The notes: a model not told the origin generated them from the letters alone. Positions 46,401-55,820 are shown, counted from the first letter of the stretch. The stretch: DNA of 64,000 nt from Piscinibacter sp. (GCA_017983795.1 JAGOAS010000001.1:1-64000); one strand, 5' to 3'. Numbers and translations: made by a program.

Positions 46401-46672
46401 TCGACGTTGCCGCGCAGCGCGATCAGCGACACATTGGCGAGGAAGCCGCCCAGCGCGGCGCCGACCATCGCGACACGCCCGTAGACCAGCACCGCCGCCA
46501 GCGCGATGCCCGCAGACGGATAGAGCGGCGAGGCATAGCTCGGGGGGATGGCGATCTGCAGCGCGGGCAGCGCCACCAGCACGTAGGCGAGCGCGGTGCC
46601 GGCGATCACCCACAGCGCATGCGGCTGCACCGGCGTGTCGGCGGAAAGAGTGGGCGGTGCTGTGGAGGACAC
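43466..46672 (-). CDS. hybrid sensor histidine kinase (MASE1-CHASE-PAS-HisKA-HATPase-REC)
   Basis: 1068-residue membrane kinase starting at a GTG. Residues 10-215 form a polytopic MASE1-like domain; a periplasmic CHASE-like region (about 225-470) follows, then a TM helix near 500 and a PAS domain (about 550-670). H704 in SHELRTPLN is the phosphoacceptor. The ATPase has NLLSNAVKYN and TGLGM, then GTGIGLVIS. A C-terminal receiver has D993 (LLDMHLPDMSG) and a KP motif. The gene has no cognate response regulator beside it and lies 5 bases downstream of an aldo/keto reductase gene. Confidence 0.9.
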   Translation of the reverse strand: MSSTAPPTLSADTPVQPHALWVIAGTALAYVLVALPALQIAIPPSYASPLYPSAGIALAAVLVYGRVAMVGAALGGFLANVSLIALRGNVDLIGALVPAATAIGSALQAGAGAWLVQRYARHPRALDEPRDVAVLFGLGGALACVVAPSVATPVLTAAGIVPRTGALETWLTWWVGDTFGAMIATPIALTLIGRPRADWAARRAIVGLTLALVTLVMALGIAQVVRWDAERLRNAFNRDASLAATVLDTRLREPLMAIEAMRGVFIASEDVNRDEMHRASEAWLSAGRLAAIGWYEAMERAQVPAFEAAARSEGLAQFRVFERSENAASTPREPVIVMRFVEPMRGNASALGLNVLSIPAARAAIERSRAEGVSVASAPFALTQIPEGQDRTGVVVYRAVAIGEGTGDARTRGPLRGVLFVTLRPGPLLAAMAGDLPPHLSLCLVDSDPNAAVRHLAGAAGCEARTGGGLHHMREIAFAGRRWELRVSAREADLPEGRAGNAWLFSVVGLLGAAMLGALLLVVTGRARRIETAVRERTAALQAEVHERERAQAALRDSEQRFRNILNTVPIGILYTDLRGYVKQANPRFCELTGYAEDELQLMTVAQYTHPDDVAADQDLSRRLVLGEMPMYRRQKRYITKDGRTLWVQSTVTLLRDELGQARRIVGVVEDITEHLRLQDAETARERAEAANRAKSEFLSRMSHELRTPLNAMLGFAQLLELDRRHPLSADQQPWVAQIQQAGWHLLDMINDVLDLSRIESGNLKLQIEPIELPALLSASLAMIDTEAKRRGLNISTDLADGTGVLMGDATRVKQILVNLLSNAVKYNSEGGRIHVASRMRPHDMVEIAVTDTGLGMTAEQLAELFQPFNRLGRERSSQEGTGIGLVISQRLAELMGGSLRARSIAGEGSSFILTLPGAIEPDTVPSNLDPLLTASAEYHRRIVHYVEDNETNVEVMRGILSQRPQVLMEVSGNGADALRSIRARQPDLILLDMHLPDMSGLDLLEQLKADEATADVPVVVVSADATARQIDAAMAAGAHLYLTKPVSVAELLAAVDEVLESLSTRFG

Positions 46673-46677
46673 GGGTC

Positions 46678-47583
46678 TCAGGGTACTTCACGGCCAGTGG
46701 CCGCCTGCCAGACCTCGGTCCAGTCCTGCGCGTCCAGCGTGATGCGCAGCGCGTCCAGCGCTTCGCGCAGCGCCTCGATGCGATGCGAGCCGGACACCGG
46801 CACGGGGCGGCTGGGCAGGCGCAGCAGCCAGGCGAAAGCGATGGTCGCGCTCGCGCAACCGTGGCGCTGCGCGATGCGCGCCAGCGCCGCCTGCACACGC
46901 CGCTCGGCTTCGCCCTGGCCCGTCAGCAGCGCACCGCCGGCCAGCGGCGACCAGATCATCGGGCGAATGCGCAGCCGCTGCAGCTGATCCAGCGTGCCGT
47001 CGGCCAGCGGCGCGCGCTGCAGCGGGTGCAGTTCGATCTGGTTGGTGACGAGCGGCGTGCGGCTGGCCAGCAGCTCGAACTGCGCCGGCGTGAAGTTGGA
47101 GACGCCGAAGTGCGCCACCTTGCCGGCCGCGCGCAGCGCCTCGAAGGCGAGCGCCACCTCGTCGGCATCCATCAGCGCGTCGGGGCGGTGGATCAGCAGC
47201 AGCTCCAGCCGTTCGACGCGCAGCGCGCGCAGCGAGGCCTCGGCACTGGCGACGATGTGCGCCGCCGTGCTGTCGTAGTGCTTGAGCCGGTGTTCCGGCC
47301 GCGCCGGCGCCACCAGCTTGATGCCGCACTTGGAGACGATCTGCAGCCGCTCGCGCAGCGAGGTAGGTGCCAGCGCCAGTGCCTCGCCGAACAAGGCCTC
47401 GACGCCGTAGTTGCCGTAGATGTCGGCGTGGTCGAAGCTGGTCACGCCGAGCTCCGCGCATTGCTCGATCCAGCGCAGCCGCTGCTGCGCATTCCAGCCC
47501 CAGTCGGCCATGCGCCAGGCGCCGGCCACGATGGGCGAGAGCCGGGGGCCGTCGGCGGCGAGCGAGGTCAGGGGCAGCGGCAT
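46678..47583 (-). CDS. aldo/keto reductase
   Basis: 301-residue NADPH-dependent oxidoreductase with a TIM-barrel fold, closest in style to the YdhF group. Visible family features are FDHADIYGNYGVEALFG, with the catalytic Asp/Tyr, then LLLIHRPD containing the His, FGVSNFTPAQFELL, and the cofactor-binding PVSGSHRIEALRE near the C-terminus. The substrate is unknown. It precedes the hybrid kinase gene by 5 bases in the same direction. Confidence 0.9.
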   Translation of the reverse strand: MPLPLTSLAADGPRLSPIVAGAWRMADWGWNAQQRLRWIEQCAELGVTSFDHADIYGNYGVEALFGEALALAPTSLRERLQIVSKCGIKLVAPARPEHRLKHYDSTAAHIVASAEASLRALRVERLELLLIHRPDALMDADEVALAFEALRAAGKVAHFGVSNFTPAQFELLASRTPLVTNQIELHPLQRAPLADGTLDQLQRLRIRPMIWSPLAGGALLTGQGEAERRVQAALARIAQRHGCASATIAFAWLLRLPSRPVPVSGSHRIEALREALDALRITLDAQDWTEVWQAATGREVP

Positions 47584-47616
47584 GGAGGGCGCATTATCTT
47601 TGCCGGCAGCGCCTTC

Positions 47617-49353
47617 TCAGTCGGGAAAACACTTCAATACGTACTCGCCCGGCGCCGCACCGAGAGAAGCGCCGCGCGGCAGCCGCGCCGGTGCACGCCG
47701 GCGTGACGAATGCCCGGCAAGCCACTGCTGCCAGGCGGGCCACCAGGAGCCCTCGTGCTCGGTGGCCTGGCGCTCCCAGTCGTCGGCCGCGATCCAGGCG
47801 CCGCGCGCCGGCCGCGTGGCGAGGCGGTAGCTGCGGTGCGCGTGGCCGGGCTCGGAGACGATGCCGGCGTTGTGCCCGCCGCTGACCAGCGCGAAGCTGA
47901 TCTCCGCGTCGCACAGGTGGTGCAGCTTGTAGACCGAGCGCCAGGGCGAGACGTGGTCGCGCGTGGTGCCGACCATGAACACCGGCAGGTGCAGATCGGC
48001 CAGCGAGAGCGCGCGGCCCTCGTGCCCGCCGACACGGTAGGTGCCCATCGCCAGCGCGTTGTGCAGGTACAGCGAGACGAGGTACTCGTGGTGCATGCGC
48101 GCCGGCATGCGCGTGGTGTCGCTGTTCCAGGCCATCAGGTCGCTCGGCTGCTCGCGCTCGCCCATCAGGTATTCGCGCATGCGCCGCGTCCACACCAAGT
48201 CGCGCGAGTGCAGGAACTGGAACGAGCCGGCCATCGCCTCGCCGGGGAAGTAGCCGCGCTCGCGGTTCTGCTCCTGCAGGTAAGCGACCTGGCTCTCGTC
48301 GATGAACAGGCCCAGCTCGCCCGGCTCGGAGAAGTCGACCTGCGCGGCCAGCAGCGTGAGCGTCTCGAGCGTGGCGAGGCGCTTGCGGTCGGCGATCGCG
48401 CCTTCGCCGGCCAGCGCCGCCGCGGCGATCGCCATCAGCGTGCCGCCCAGGCAGTAGCCCATCGCGTGCACCGGCTGCCTGGGCTCCAGCTTGGCGATGG
48501 CGCGCAGGGCATCGAGCGGGCCGCGCTGCAGATAGTCGTCCATCGTCAGCTCGTGGTCGGCCGCGTCGGGGTTCTTCCACGACAGCATGTAGACCACGTG
48601 CCCCTGCGACACCAGCCAGCGCACCAGCGAGTTGTGCGGCGAGAGATCGAGGATGTAGTACTTCATGATCCACGAGGGCACGATCAGCACCGGCTCGGGA
48701 TGCACCGTCTTGGTCTGCGGCGTGTAGCGGATCAGCTCGGCCAGGCCGTTGCGCATCACCACCTCGCCCGGCGTCACGGCCACGTCGCGGCCGACCTTGA
48801 AATGCGCCTCGCGCTCGGCGGCGGCGCGCTCGCCGGCCGGCGTGGCCATGTCTTCCAGCCAGTTCAGCCAGCCCTGGCGCAGCGGGCTGCCGAGCTTGTC
48901 GAGGTTGGCGTGCAGCACCACCGGATTGCCGGGCAGCCAGTTGGCCGGCGTGAGCGCGCCCAGCCACTGCTGGGCCATGAAGTGGGTCAGCTCGGCGTGG
49001 TGCGGCGTCATGCCGGGCAGCCTGGCTGCTGCCTGCCACCAGGTCTCGGCATTGCGGAAGCCCACGCGCATCAGGTGGAAGGGCCAGGCCTCCCAGTCGG
49101 GATGGCGGAAGCGCGGATCCTCGTCGGCCGCGCCGGCCGGATTGCCGTTGCCCTGCAGCGTGTCGGCGCCGAGCTGCGCGGCCAGCGCTGCCAGCTCCAT
49201 CTGCCGCCCGGGCGAGACGCCCAGGTGCCAGGCCCAGTCGGCCCAGGCCAGCGAGAGCGACACCGGCGAGAGCCCGCCGGTGAGCGGCGCGGCCGCCACG
49301 TGCAGCAGGCGGTCGAGGCGTTCGGTGGGGGATTCTTCGTGCGGCTCGTTCAT
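47617..49353 (-). CDS. phaC: class I polyhydroxyalkanoate synthase
   Basis: 578-residue alpha/beta-hydrolase-fold polymerase of (R)-3-hydroxyacyl-CoA. The nucleophile elbow is GYCLGG with C301. D466 (TTRDHVSPW) and H494 (SGGHNAGI) complete the triad. VPSWIMKYYILDLSPHNS and LSWKNPD are hallmark motifs of the family. The ATG giving MNEPHEES was chosen; the frame stays open upstream but over a divergent sequence with no signal. No phaA, phaB or phasin gene is adjacent, so it is either a second synthase or unlinked from its operon. Confidence 0.93.
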   Translation of the reverse strand: MNEPHEESPTERLDRLLHVAAAPLTGGLSPVSLSLAWADWAWHLGVSPGRQMELAALAAQLGADTLQGNGNPAGAADEDPRFRHPDWEAWPFHLMRVGFRNAETWWQAAARLPGMTPHHAELTHFMAQQWLGALTPANWLPGNPVVLHANLDKLGSPLRQGWLNWLEDMATPAGERAAAEREAHFKVGRDVAVTPGEVVMRNGLAELIRYTPQTKTVHPEPVLIVPSWIMKYYILDLSPHNSLVRWLVSQGHVVYMLSWKNPDAADHELTMDDYLQRGPLDALRAIAKLEPRQPVHAMGYCLGGTLMAIAAAALAGEGAIADRKRLATLETLTLLAAQVDFSEPGELGLFIDESQVAYLQEQNRERGYFPGEAMAGSFQFLHSRDLVWTRRMREYLMGEREQPSDLMAWNSDTTRMPARMHHEYLVSLYLHNALAMGTYRVGGHEGRALSLADLHLPVFMVGTTRDHVSPWRSVYKLHHLCDAEISFALVSGGHNAGIVSEPGHAHRSYRLATRPARGAWIAADDWERQATEHEGSWWPAWQQWLAGHSSRRRAPARLPRGASLGAAPGEYVLKCFPD

Positions 49354-49442
49354 GAGCGCATCTTGATCCCGCGCGAATACCCCCGTGTTGACGAATGACA
49401 GGCGCTTGCGCAAGCGCCGCCGCGCCGTGGCCGGATCGCTGC

Positions 49443-50423
49443 TTACTGCGGCTGGAAGCCGCTGTCCTTGATGATCTTCGCCCAGGTGGCGCTGTAGGCG
49501 CGCTCGCGCGCGGCGAGCTGCTCGCCGCTCGAATGGCCGACCGCGAGGCCCAGGCCGCTGAGGCGCTCGCGCACCTCCGGCATGGCGATCACGCGCTGCA
49601 GCGCGGCGCTGAATTCGTCGAGCGTGGCGCGGGGTGTGCCGGCCGGCGCGAAGACGCCGTAGTAGGGCACGTCCTCGAAGCCCTTCAGACCCAGTTCGGC
49701 GAAGGTCGGCACCTCGGGCAAGGCGGCCTGGCGCGCGCCGCCCAGCACCGCCACCACGCGCAGCTTGCCGGCCTTGTGCTGGTCGATGAAGTCGGGGATG
49801 GAGCCCACGCCGGCGGCGATCTGGTTGCCCAGCATGTCGCCGATCATCGGCGCGCTGCCGCGGTAGGGCGCGGCCACCAGATCGAGCTGGTAGCGCTGGG
49901 CGATCACCTTGACGAGAAACTCCGGCACCGAGGCAGGCGCCGGCACGCCCACTGCGCCCTTGCCGCCGCCTTGCGTCTGCACCCACTTCACGTACTCGTC
50001 GACGCTCTTGGCCGGCGTGCCGCCCGAGACGGCCAGTGCGTTGACGAAGGTCGCGAAGCCGGCCACCGGCACGAAATCCTTGTGCGGTTCGTAGCCGGGG
50101 TTCTTCACCACCAGCGGCAGGATGCTGATCGTGTGGTCGTGGCTGAGGAACAGTGTCGTGCCGTCGGCCGGCGCGGCCTTGAGCGCCTGCGCCGCGAGTT
50201 GCCCGCCGGCACCCGGCTTGTTCTCGACGATCACGTTGGTATTCAGCTCGCCGCGCAGCTTGTCGGCCAGCGTGCGTGCGATCGCGTCGGTGCCGCCGCC
50301 GGCCGGGAAGCCGACCAGGAGGCGGATGGTCTTGCCGCTGTCGGCGAGCGCCGCGCCGGCGGCGAGCGCGAGCGTGGCACCGACAGTGGCGATAACGGCG
50401 AGGCGGCGGGTGAGGTGCTTCAT
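49443..50423 (-). CDS. Bug-family (tripartite tricarboxylate) periplasmic binding protein
   Basis: 326-residue receptor with a Sec signal peptide (about 1-26, ending AALADS). Family motifs are IRLLVGFPAGGGTDAIAR, VIVENKPGAGGQLA and APYRGSAPMIGDMLGNQI. It is distinct from the copy at 27885 and more likely to have a different ligand. No TctAB permease is nearby. It lies 11 bases downstream of ychF, but co-transcription with ychF does not suggest a shared function. Confidence 0.93.
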   Translation of the reverse strand: MKHLTRRLAVIATVGATLALAAGAALADSGKTIRLLVGFPAGGGTDAIARTLADKLRGELNTNVIVENKPGAGGQLAAQALKAAPADGTTLFLSHDHTISILPLVVKNPGYEPHKDFVPVAGFATFVNALAVSGGTPAKSVDEYVKWVQTQGGGKGAVGVPAPASVPEFLVKVIAQRYQLDLVAAPYRGSAPMIGDMLGNQIAAGVGSIPDFIDQHKAGKLRVVAVLGGARQAALPEVPTFAELGLKGFEDVPYYGVFAPAGTPRATLDEFSAALQRVIAMPEVRERLSGLGLAVGHSSGEQLAARERAYSATWAKIIKDSGFQPQ

Positions 50424-50434
50424 GGCGATGGCGC

Positions 50435-51529
50435 TCAGACGTTGAAGAGGAAGTTCATCACATCGCCGTCCTTGACGACGTACTCCTTGCCTTCGGCGCG
50501 CATCTTGCCCGCGTCCTTCGCGCCCTGTTCGCCCTTGAAGGCGATGAAGTCGTCGAAAGCGATGGTCTGCGCGCGGATGAAGCCGCGCTCGAAATCGGTG
50601 TGGATCACGCCGGCCGCCTGCGGCGCGGTGTCGCCGATGTGGATGGTCCAGGCGCGCACTTCCTTCACGCCGGCGGTGAAGTAGGTCTGCAGGCCGAGCA
50701 GCGTGAAGGCCGCGCGGATCAGCCGGTTCAGGCCCGGCTCGGTCTGGCCCATCTCGGCGAGGAACATCTGCTTGTCCTCGTCGCTCATGTCGGCGAGCTC
50801 GGCCTCGGTCTTGGCGCAGATCGCCACCACCGGCGCCTTCTGCGCGGCCGCGTAGGCGCGCAGCTTGTCGAGCAGCGGGTTGTTCTCGAAGCCGTGCTCG
50901 TCGACGTTGCCGACGAACATCGCCGGCTTGGCGGTGATCAGGCACAGCGGCTTGAGTACCGCCTGCTCCTCCTTGCTGAAGTCCAGGCTGCGCACCGGCT
51001 TGCCTTCGTTGAGCGCCGCCTGGCACTTGTTGAGCACGTCGACCAGGCGCTGCGCCTCCTTGTCGCCGCCCGCCTTGGCGACCTTGGTGTAGCGCACCAG
51101 CGACTTCTCCACCGTGGTCATGTCCGCCAGGCACAGCTCGGTCTGGATCACCTCGATGTCGGCGATCGGGTCGACCTTGCCGGCCACGTGGATGACGTTC
51201 TCGTCCTCGAAGCAGCGCACCACGTTGACGATCGCATCGGTCTCGCGGATGTGGGCGAGGAACTGGTTGCCCAGGCCTTCGCCCTTGCTCGCACCGGCCA
51301 CCAGGCCCGCGATGTCGACGAATTCGACGATCGCCGGCACCACGCGTTCGGGCTTGACGATGGCCGACAGCGCATCGAGCCGCGGGTCGGGCAGCTCGAC
51401 CACGCCGACGTTGGGTTCGATGGTGCAGAACGGGTAGTTCTCGGCGGCGATGCCGGCTTTGGTGAGGGCGTTGAAGAGGGTGGACTTGCCGACGTTGGGC
51501 AGGCCCACGATGCCGCACTTGAGGCTCAT
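50435..51529 (-). CDS. ychF: redox-regulated ATPase YchF
   Basis: 364-residue Obg-family P-loop protein that prefers ATP. The P-loop [14 protein letters not shown] is at residues 8-21, [20 protein letters not shown] is the G3/switch region, and the C-terminal TGS domain ends in [15 protein letters not shown]. The family associates with ribosomes and affects oxidative-stress responses. It is almost always single-copy in bacteria. It is located between eamA and the Bug gene, all on the minus strand. Confidence 0.97.
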   Translation of the reverse strand: MSLKCGIVGLPNVGKSTLFNALTKAGIAAENYPFCTIEPNVGVVELPDPRLDALSAIVKPERVVPAIVEFVDIAGLVAGASKGEGLGNQFLAHIRETDAIVNVVRCFEDENVIHVAGKVDPIADIEVIQTELCLADMTTVEKSLVRYTKVAKAGGDKEAQRLVDVLNKCQAALNEGKPVRSLDFSKEEQAVLKPLCLITAKPAMFVGNVDEHGFENNPLLDKLRAYAAAQKAPVVAICAKTEAELADMSDEDKQMFLAEMGQTEPGLNRLIRAAFTLLGLQTYFTAGVKEVRAWTIHIGDTAPQAAGVIHTDFERGFIRAQTIAFDDFIAFKGEQGAKDAGKMRAEGKEYVVKDGDVMNFLFNV

Positions 51530-51566
51530 GGGGGACTTTCGGTGGTTCCGCGGGGAAGCGCGAATT

Positions 51567-52457
51567 CTAGGCGGCGGGCTTCACCGGCCTGAGCATCGCC
51601 ACGTTGCCCGCCAGCGCGAGCGCGGCACCGGCGAAGGTGAGCGGCTCGGGCCGGTAGCCCTCGAACAGCAGCGACACCAGCAGCGCCAGCAGCGGCGTCA
51701 TCACGCCGATGGTGCCGGCCGGGCCGGGGCCGAGGCGGTCCTGCAGCGTCAGGTAGCAGGCGAAGGTCAGCACCGAGCCGGCCAGCGCCAGGTACAGCAG
51801 CGAGAGCCACCAGGCCGCGTTGCCCGGCAGCACGAAGGCGCGGCCCAGCGCCAGCGCGAGCAGCGTGCTGGCCAGCGCGCCCCACAGCATGCCCAGGCCC
51901 AGCGCCGGCCAGAAGGGCAGGCCGTGGTGGCGGTTGCGGCTCGCCGAGAGGCTGCCCACCGCCGACAGCAGCACTGCGCCGATGGTGAACAGCGCGCCCA
52001 GCGCGGTGCCGCCGCCGGCCGGTGCGCGGGCGATCTCGGGCCAGAAGATCAGCGTGACGCCGAGCAGGCCGATCAGCCCGCCAGCCAGGAAGCGAGCCGA
52101 CAGCGGCGAGCCGAAGGCCGCGCGCGCGCCCAGCGAGACGATCAGCGGCGAGGCCGAGTAGCCCACCGCCACCAGCCCCGACACCACGTGCTGCTCGGCG
52201 TGGTAGACGCAGACGTAGGACACGCCGTACATGAACGCGCCCTGCAGCGCGAAGCGCGCATGCTCGCGGGCGCCGAAGCGCAGCCGCTCGCCGCGCCAGG
52301 CCGCGAAGGCGAGGATGGTCGCGCCGGCCAGCGCGAAGCGCAGCGCCACGCCGAACTCCGGCGCGAGTTCGGCGATCTGCCAGGTGATGGCGTACCAGGT
52401 CGTGCCCCACACGAGCACGCAGACCGCAAACAGCTGCCAGGTCGCGAGCCGGTTCAC
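51567..52457 (-). CDS. EamA-family (DMT superfamily) transporter
   Basis: 296-residue inner-membrane protein with ten predicted TM helices in two five-helix repeats. [11 protein letters not shown] near the start and the internal repeat at about 150-280 fit EamA. It starts at a GTG whose last two bases belong to the TGA of the MOSC gene (GTGA overlap). Family members export amino acids, purines and other small metabolites; the substrate here is not evident. Confidence 0.9.
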   Translation of the reverse strand: MNRLATWQLFAVCVLVWGTTWYAITWQIAELAPEFGVALRFALAGATILAFAAWRGERLRFGAREHARFALQGAFMYGVSYVCVYHAEQHVVSGLVAVGYSASPLIVSLGARAAFGSPLSARFLAGGLIGLLGVTLIFWPEIARAPAGGGTALGALFTIGAVLLSAVGSLSASRNRHHGLPFWPALGLGMLWGALASTLLALALGRAFVLPGNAAWWLSLLYLALAGSVLTFACYLTLQDRLGPGPAGTIGVMTPLLALLVSLLFEGYRPEPLTFAGAALALAGNVAMLRPVKPAA

Positions 52458-53317
52458 GCGAAAGCGAACGTGGCCTGCCCGACCATGCCGGTGTGCAGCG
52501 TCGCCTCGACGCCTTCGACGATCACCGCGTTCATGCCGAAGGTGATCGCGCCGTCCAGGCGCGCATCGGCGCGGTAGGCGGCGAGCGCATCGCCGACCGC
52601 ATGGCCGCGCTCGCCGGTGGCCGGGTCGACGTCGGGGATGGGGCAGCGCGCGCAGGGCTTGACCAGCTTGAGCCGCACCGGGCCTTCGGGCGCGCCGAAG
52701 ACGATCTCGTCGAGATGGTCCTCGCCGTTCGCATCCAGCCCGTCGAGCACGAGGTTGGGGCGGAAGCGCTGCATCGTCACCGGCGCGTGGCCGGCCGCGG
52801 CGAGGCGGCGGTTCAGTTCGGCCAGGCCGGCGCTGCTCGCCACCAGCAGCGGGAAGGCGTCGGCGAAGGCCGCCTCGGCCTCGAGCGGGCCGGTCCAGCG
52901 CCGATCCGCCAGGCGGCGCTGCTCGGGGTCGAAGCGCACCAGGCGCAGCTTGCGTCCGAGAAAATCGCTGAACCACTGCGCGGCCAGGTCGCCCATGTCG
53001 TAGGCCTTCACGCTGTCGTTCCACACCGTGGCCTGCACCGGCGCTTCCACCGCGTCCAGCGCCACGTGCAGCGCCAGCATGCCGGGGGCGCGCAGCACCA
53101 TGTCGACATGCTTGAGCGTGGGCTGGATCAGCGCCATGCGCGGCAGATCGCGCTGGCTGACGAAGATGCCGCGCTCGTCGACCAGCATCCAGGCGCGATC
53201 GAACTCGAACCCGGTCTCGATCACCAGCGCCTCGTCGACCGCGATGCCGGCGCAGGACTTGACCGGATGCACGTGCAGCGAGGCGATCCTGACTTCTACA
53301 TCTCCCGTGTCGCTCAC
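52454..53317 (-). CDS. MOSC domain-containing protein (YcbX/mARC type)
   Basis: 287-residue protein. The N-terminal beta-barrel domain starts IASLHVHPVKSCAGI, and the C-terminal MOSC domain has FRPNLVLDG and KPCARCPIPDVDP, in which the first Cys is the likely molybdenum ligand. Relatives reduce N-hydroxylated compounds with molybdenum cofactor. The start is a GTG overlapping the asmA stop. There is no fused ferredoxin domain, unlike E. coli YcbX, so a separate electron donor is needed. Confidence 0.9.
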   Translation of the reverse strand: MSDTGDVEVRIASLHVHPVKSCAGIAVDEALVIETGFEFDRAWMLVDERGIFVSQRDLPRMALIQPTLKHVDMVLRAPGMLALHVALDAVEAPVQATVWNDSVKAYDMGDLAAQWFSDFLGRKLRLVRFDPEQRRLADRRWTGPLEAEAAFADAFPLLVASSAGLAELNRRLAAAGHAPVTMQRFRPNLVLDGLDANGEDHLDEIVFGAPEGPVRLKLVKPCARCPIPDVDPATGERGHAVGDALAAYRADARLDGAITFGMNAVIVEGVEATLHTGMVGQATFAFA

Positions 53318-55728
53318 TTGAACAACCCCTTCAAGAGCTTCTCCTTCAAGACGTCCTTGGGCTTCGGCGCCGAGGCGCCCGGCTCGGCGGGCTTGAGGCC
53401 CAGCTTGTCGCCGAGCTTTTCCTTGAGCTTGTCCTCGACCTTGTTCTGCAGCGCGCCGGCAGCCACCGCCGACCACTGCACTTTCCAGGCTATCGCCTCG
53501 AACGGCCCGGTCAAGTGCACTGGCACGGTCAGGCCCTTCAAGGCCGCGAGTTCGGCGCCGCCCTGGCCGGCCGTCGTGCTCGTCACCGTGGCGCGCGCGG
53601 TGTAGTCGATGCGGCCCTTGCCGATGTCGATGGCGCCGTCGCCGCCCAGGCGCAGGAAGGGGCTCTTGACGTCGAGGTCGTTGTTGCGCGCCACGCCGTC
53701 GGCGATCTGGAAGCTGGCGTTGAGCTCGGAGAAATCGGTCTTCTCGGTCTGCTTGGCCTGCTCCACCGCGTCCTGCTTCAAGGACAGCGCCGCCTTGGCC
53801 TGGCGCAGCGTCTTGGCCAGGTTGATGCCCTTGATCGCGCCGTCGCGCAGGTTCAGCGCCGCGCTGCCGCGCAGGTGCGAGCGCAGTTCGCCGACGCTGT
53901 GGCCGGTGGTGTCGACGTCGAGGTTGACGCGGCCCGTGCCTTCGAGGATGTCCTTGGCCGCCACGTCCTTGAGCAGCGCATTGACGTTCACGCCGGTCGC
54001 CACCGCCTTCACCGCGATGCGGCTGGCGCGCGCGTCGGCCAGGGCGTTGGCGTCGAGCGCGCCGCCCCAGGCCTTGGCCTGCAGCACCGGTACCTTGAGC
54101 ATGCCCTTGTCGAGCCTGGCCTCGATGCGCGCATCGGCGATGCGGTACTGGCGGAATGCGAGGCTGCCGGCGCGCAGCGCGATCTCGGCGTCGAGCGCGC
54201 GCAGCGCGGCGAGATCCACCGGCGCATCGGCCGGCGCCGGCTTGCCGCCCTCGGGCGCGGTGTCGGCCGAAGCGGCCTCGGGCAGCAGGCTGTTGAGGTC
54301 GAGCGAATCGAACTTGCCGTTGGCCTTGACGAAGACCGGCTGTGCCGACAGGTTGGCGCTGCCGTCGAGCGCGAAGCTGTTGGCATTCAGCGATCCGGCC
54401 AGCGACCACTTCGCCGCCTCCGGCGAGGCGTGGGCGCTGCCGCGCACGGCCAGCGCCAGCGGCTTGAGCTGCTTGTCCTGCAGCTTGGCCTCGAGCACGA
54501 GCGCAGCGAGGCTGAGCGCCGATTTCGCCGGCTGCAGGCCGAGGTCGGCGCGCAGCGTGCCGTCCAGCGCACGGCCCGAACCGCTGCTCTTGAGCGTGGC
54601 CTCGAAGCCGGGCAGGGCGATGGCCTCGAAGCTGCCGCTCGGCGCGCCGCTCTTGAAGCTGGCGTCGATTGGCAGTTCGCCGCCCAGCGCCAGCCTGCCC
54701 TTCAGCGGGCTGCCGGCGAGCTTGGTGCCGGCCACGTCGAGCTGCGGCCAGTCGAGATCGAGCGCGAGCGCATCCTTGCCGCGCTGGCCCTTGACGCGCA
54801 ACTGCAGCGCCTCGACGCGCAAGGCCTGCTTGGCCGGGTCGTAGGCGAAGGCGGCGATGGCCAGCGTGCTGCCGGCGATCTGGATCGCGCCGGCACGCGC
54901 GCCCAGCGTGAGATCGAGCTTGCGCGCCTCCACCGAGCCCTTGGCGCCGTCCCAGGCCAGTGCGCCGCGCAGCTGGGCATCGACGCCGCTCGCGCCCGGC
55001 AGGTCGCCCTTCCAGGCGAGGTTCATGTCGGCCAGCTTCAGCGAGCCGCTGGCGAGCTCGGGCGTCAGCGTGGTCTTGCCGGCGAGCGTGCCCTTGAGCA
55101 CCGGCTGGCGGAAGTCGGCGCTGGCCGAGAGCTCCACCGGCGCGGCCACGCCGTCGGCGATGCGGCCGGTGGCGAGCGTGGCCAGCACCAGTTCGCCGTC
55201 GAGCTTGGCCGTGTCGTCCTTGATGCGCGCGCGCACGTCGGAGAGCGTGATGCGGTCGATGTCGAAGGCGAGCGGGCGCGAGGTGCTTTCGGAAGCTGGC
55301 GTGGTCGGGGCGGCTTCCTTGGTGGCGCCCGCGCCGGCGAGGTCGTCCGTGTTGCGCTTGCCCTGCGCATCGCGCAGCAGCTGCACGCGCACGCCGCTCG
55401 CCTCCACGCGGCCCACCACCACGCGGCCGGAGAGCAGGGGCAGCACGTCCACCGCCAGCGCGGCCTTGTCGATCGCCGCGAATGGCTCGCTGCGGCCGGC
55501 CTCGGAGAGGCTCAGCTGGCTCAGCTTCACCGCCACGCGCGGAAAGACCGAGAGCTCGATCGGCCCGTTGATGGCCAGCGTGCGGTTGCGGTTCGTCTTC
55601 ATCCACTCGACCGCCACGCCCTTGTAGCGGTTCGGGTCGAAGCTGGCGATCAGCCAGGCCGCGGCCGCAACGGCCAGCAGGAGCAGCACCGCGAGCGCGA
55701 TGACGATGCGCTTGATCCAGACGTTCAT
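53314..55728 (-). CDS. AsmA family protein
   Basis: 804-residue inner-membrane-anchored periplasmic protein. One N-terminal TM helix (about 5-27) precedes FDPNRYKGVAVEWMKTNRNR, and the AsmA N- and C-terminal domains follow with the repeated beta-strand pattern of the family (for example GTGRVNLDVDTTG near 595). AsmA-like proteins are thought to carry lipids between membranes. A short frame extension upstream to 55773 is excluded because MNVWIKRIVIA gives the normal start. It is coupled to MOSC by GTGA. Confidence 0.9.
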   Translation of the reverse strand: MNVWIKRIVIALAVLLLLAVAAAAWLIASFDPNRYKGVAVEWMKTNRNRTLAINGPIELSVFPRVAVKLSQLSLSEAGRSEPFAAIDKAALAVDVLPLLSGRVVVGRVEASGVRVQLLRDAQGKRNTDDLAGAGATKEAAPTTPASESTSRPLAFDIDRITLSDVRARIKDDTAKLDGELVLATLATGRIADGVAAPVELSASADFRQPVLKGTLAGKTTLTPELASGSLKLADMNLAWKGDLPGASGVDAQLRGALAWDGAKGSVEARKLDLTLGARAGAIQIAGSTLAIAAFAYDPAKQALRVEALQLRVKGQRGKDALALDLDWPQLDVAGTKLAGSPLKGRLALGGELPIDASFKSGAPSGSFEAIALPGFEATLKSSGSGRALDGTLRADLGLQPAKSALSLAALVLEAKLQDKQLKPLALAVRGSAHASPEAAKWSLAGSLNANSFALDGSANLSAQPVFVKANGKFDSLDLNSLLPEAASADTAPEGGKPAPADAPVDLAALRALDAEIALRAGSLAFRQYRIADARIEARLDKGMLKVPVLQAKAWGGALDANALADARASRIAVKAVATGVNVNALLKDVAAKDILEGTGRVNLDVDTTGHSVGELRSHLRGSAALNLRDGAIKGINLAKTLRQAKAALSLKQDAVEQAKQTEKTDFSELNASFQIADGVARNNDLDVKSPFLRLGGDGAIDIGKGRIDYTARATVTSTTAGQGGAELAALKGLTVPVHLTGPFEAIAWKVQWSAVAAGALQNKVEDKLKEKLGDKLGLKPAEPGASAPKPKDVLKEKLLKGLFK

Positions 55729-55806
55729 GGCAGCGGGAGCGGAAGCCGGAAAACGGGAGCGCGGATTGTGCACCCCGGGCTTCCTGCGGCGAACCGACCC
55801 CCTGCC

Positions 55807-55812
55807 TACAAT
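55807..55812 (+). promoter_or_regulatory. candidate -10 immediately upstream of the UbiH-type gene
   Basis: TACAAT ends 8 bases before the ATG at 55821. With the usual -10 to +1 distance the transcript would start at or next to the start codon. No -35 match is visible. The overlapping AAGGCG could still act as a ribosome-binding site if initiation is further upstream. Confidence 0.35.
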
Positions 55813-55820
55813 GCAAGGCG

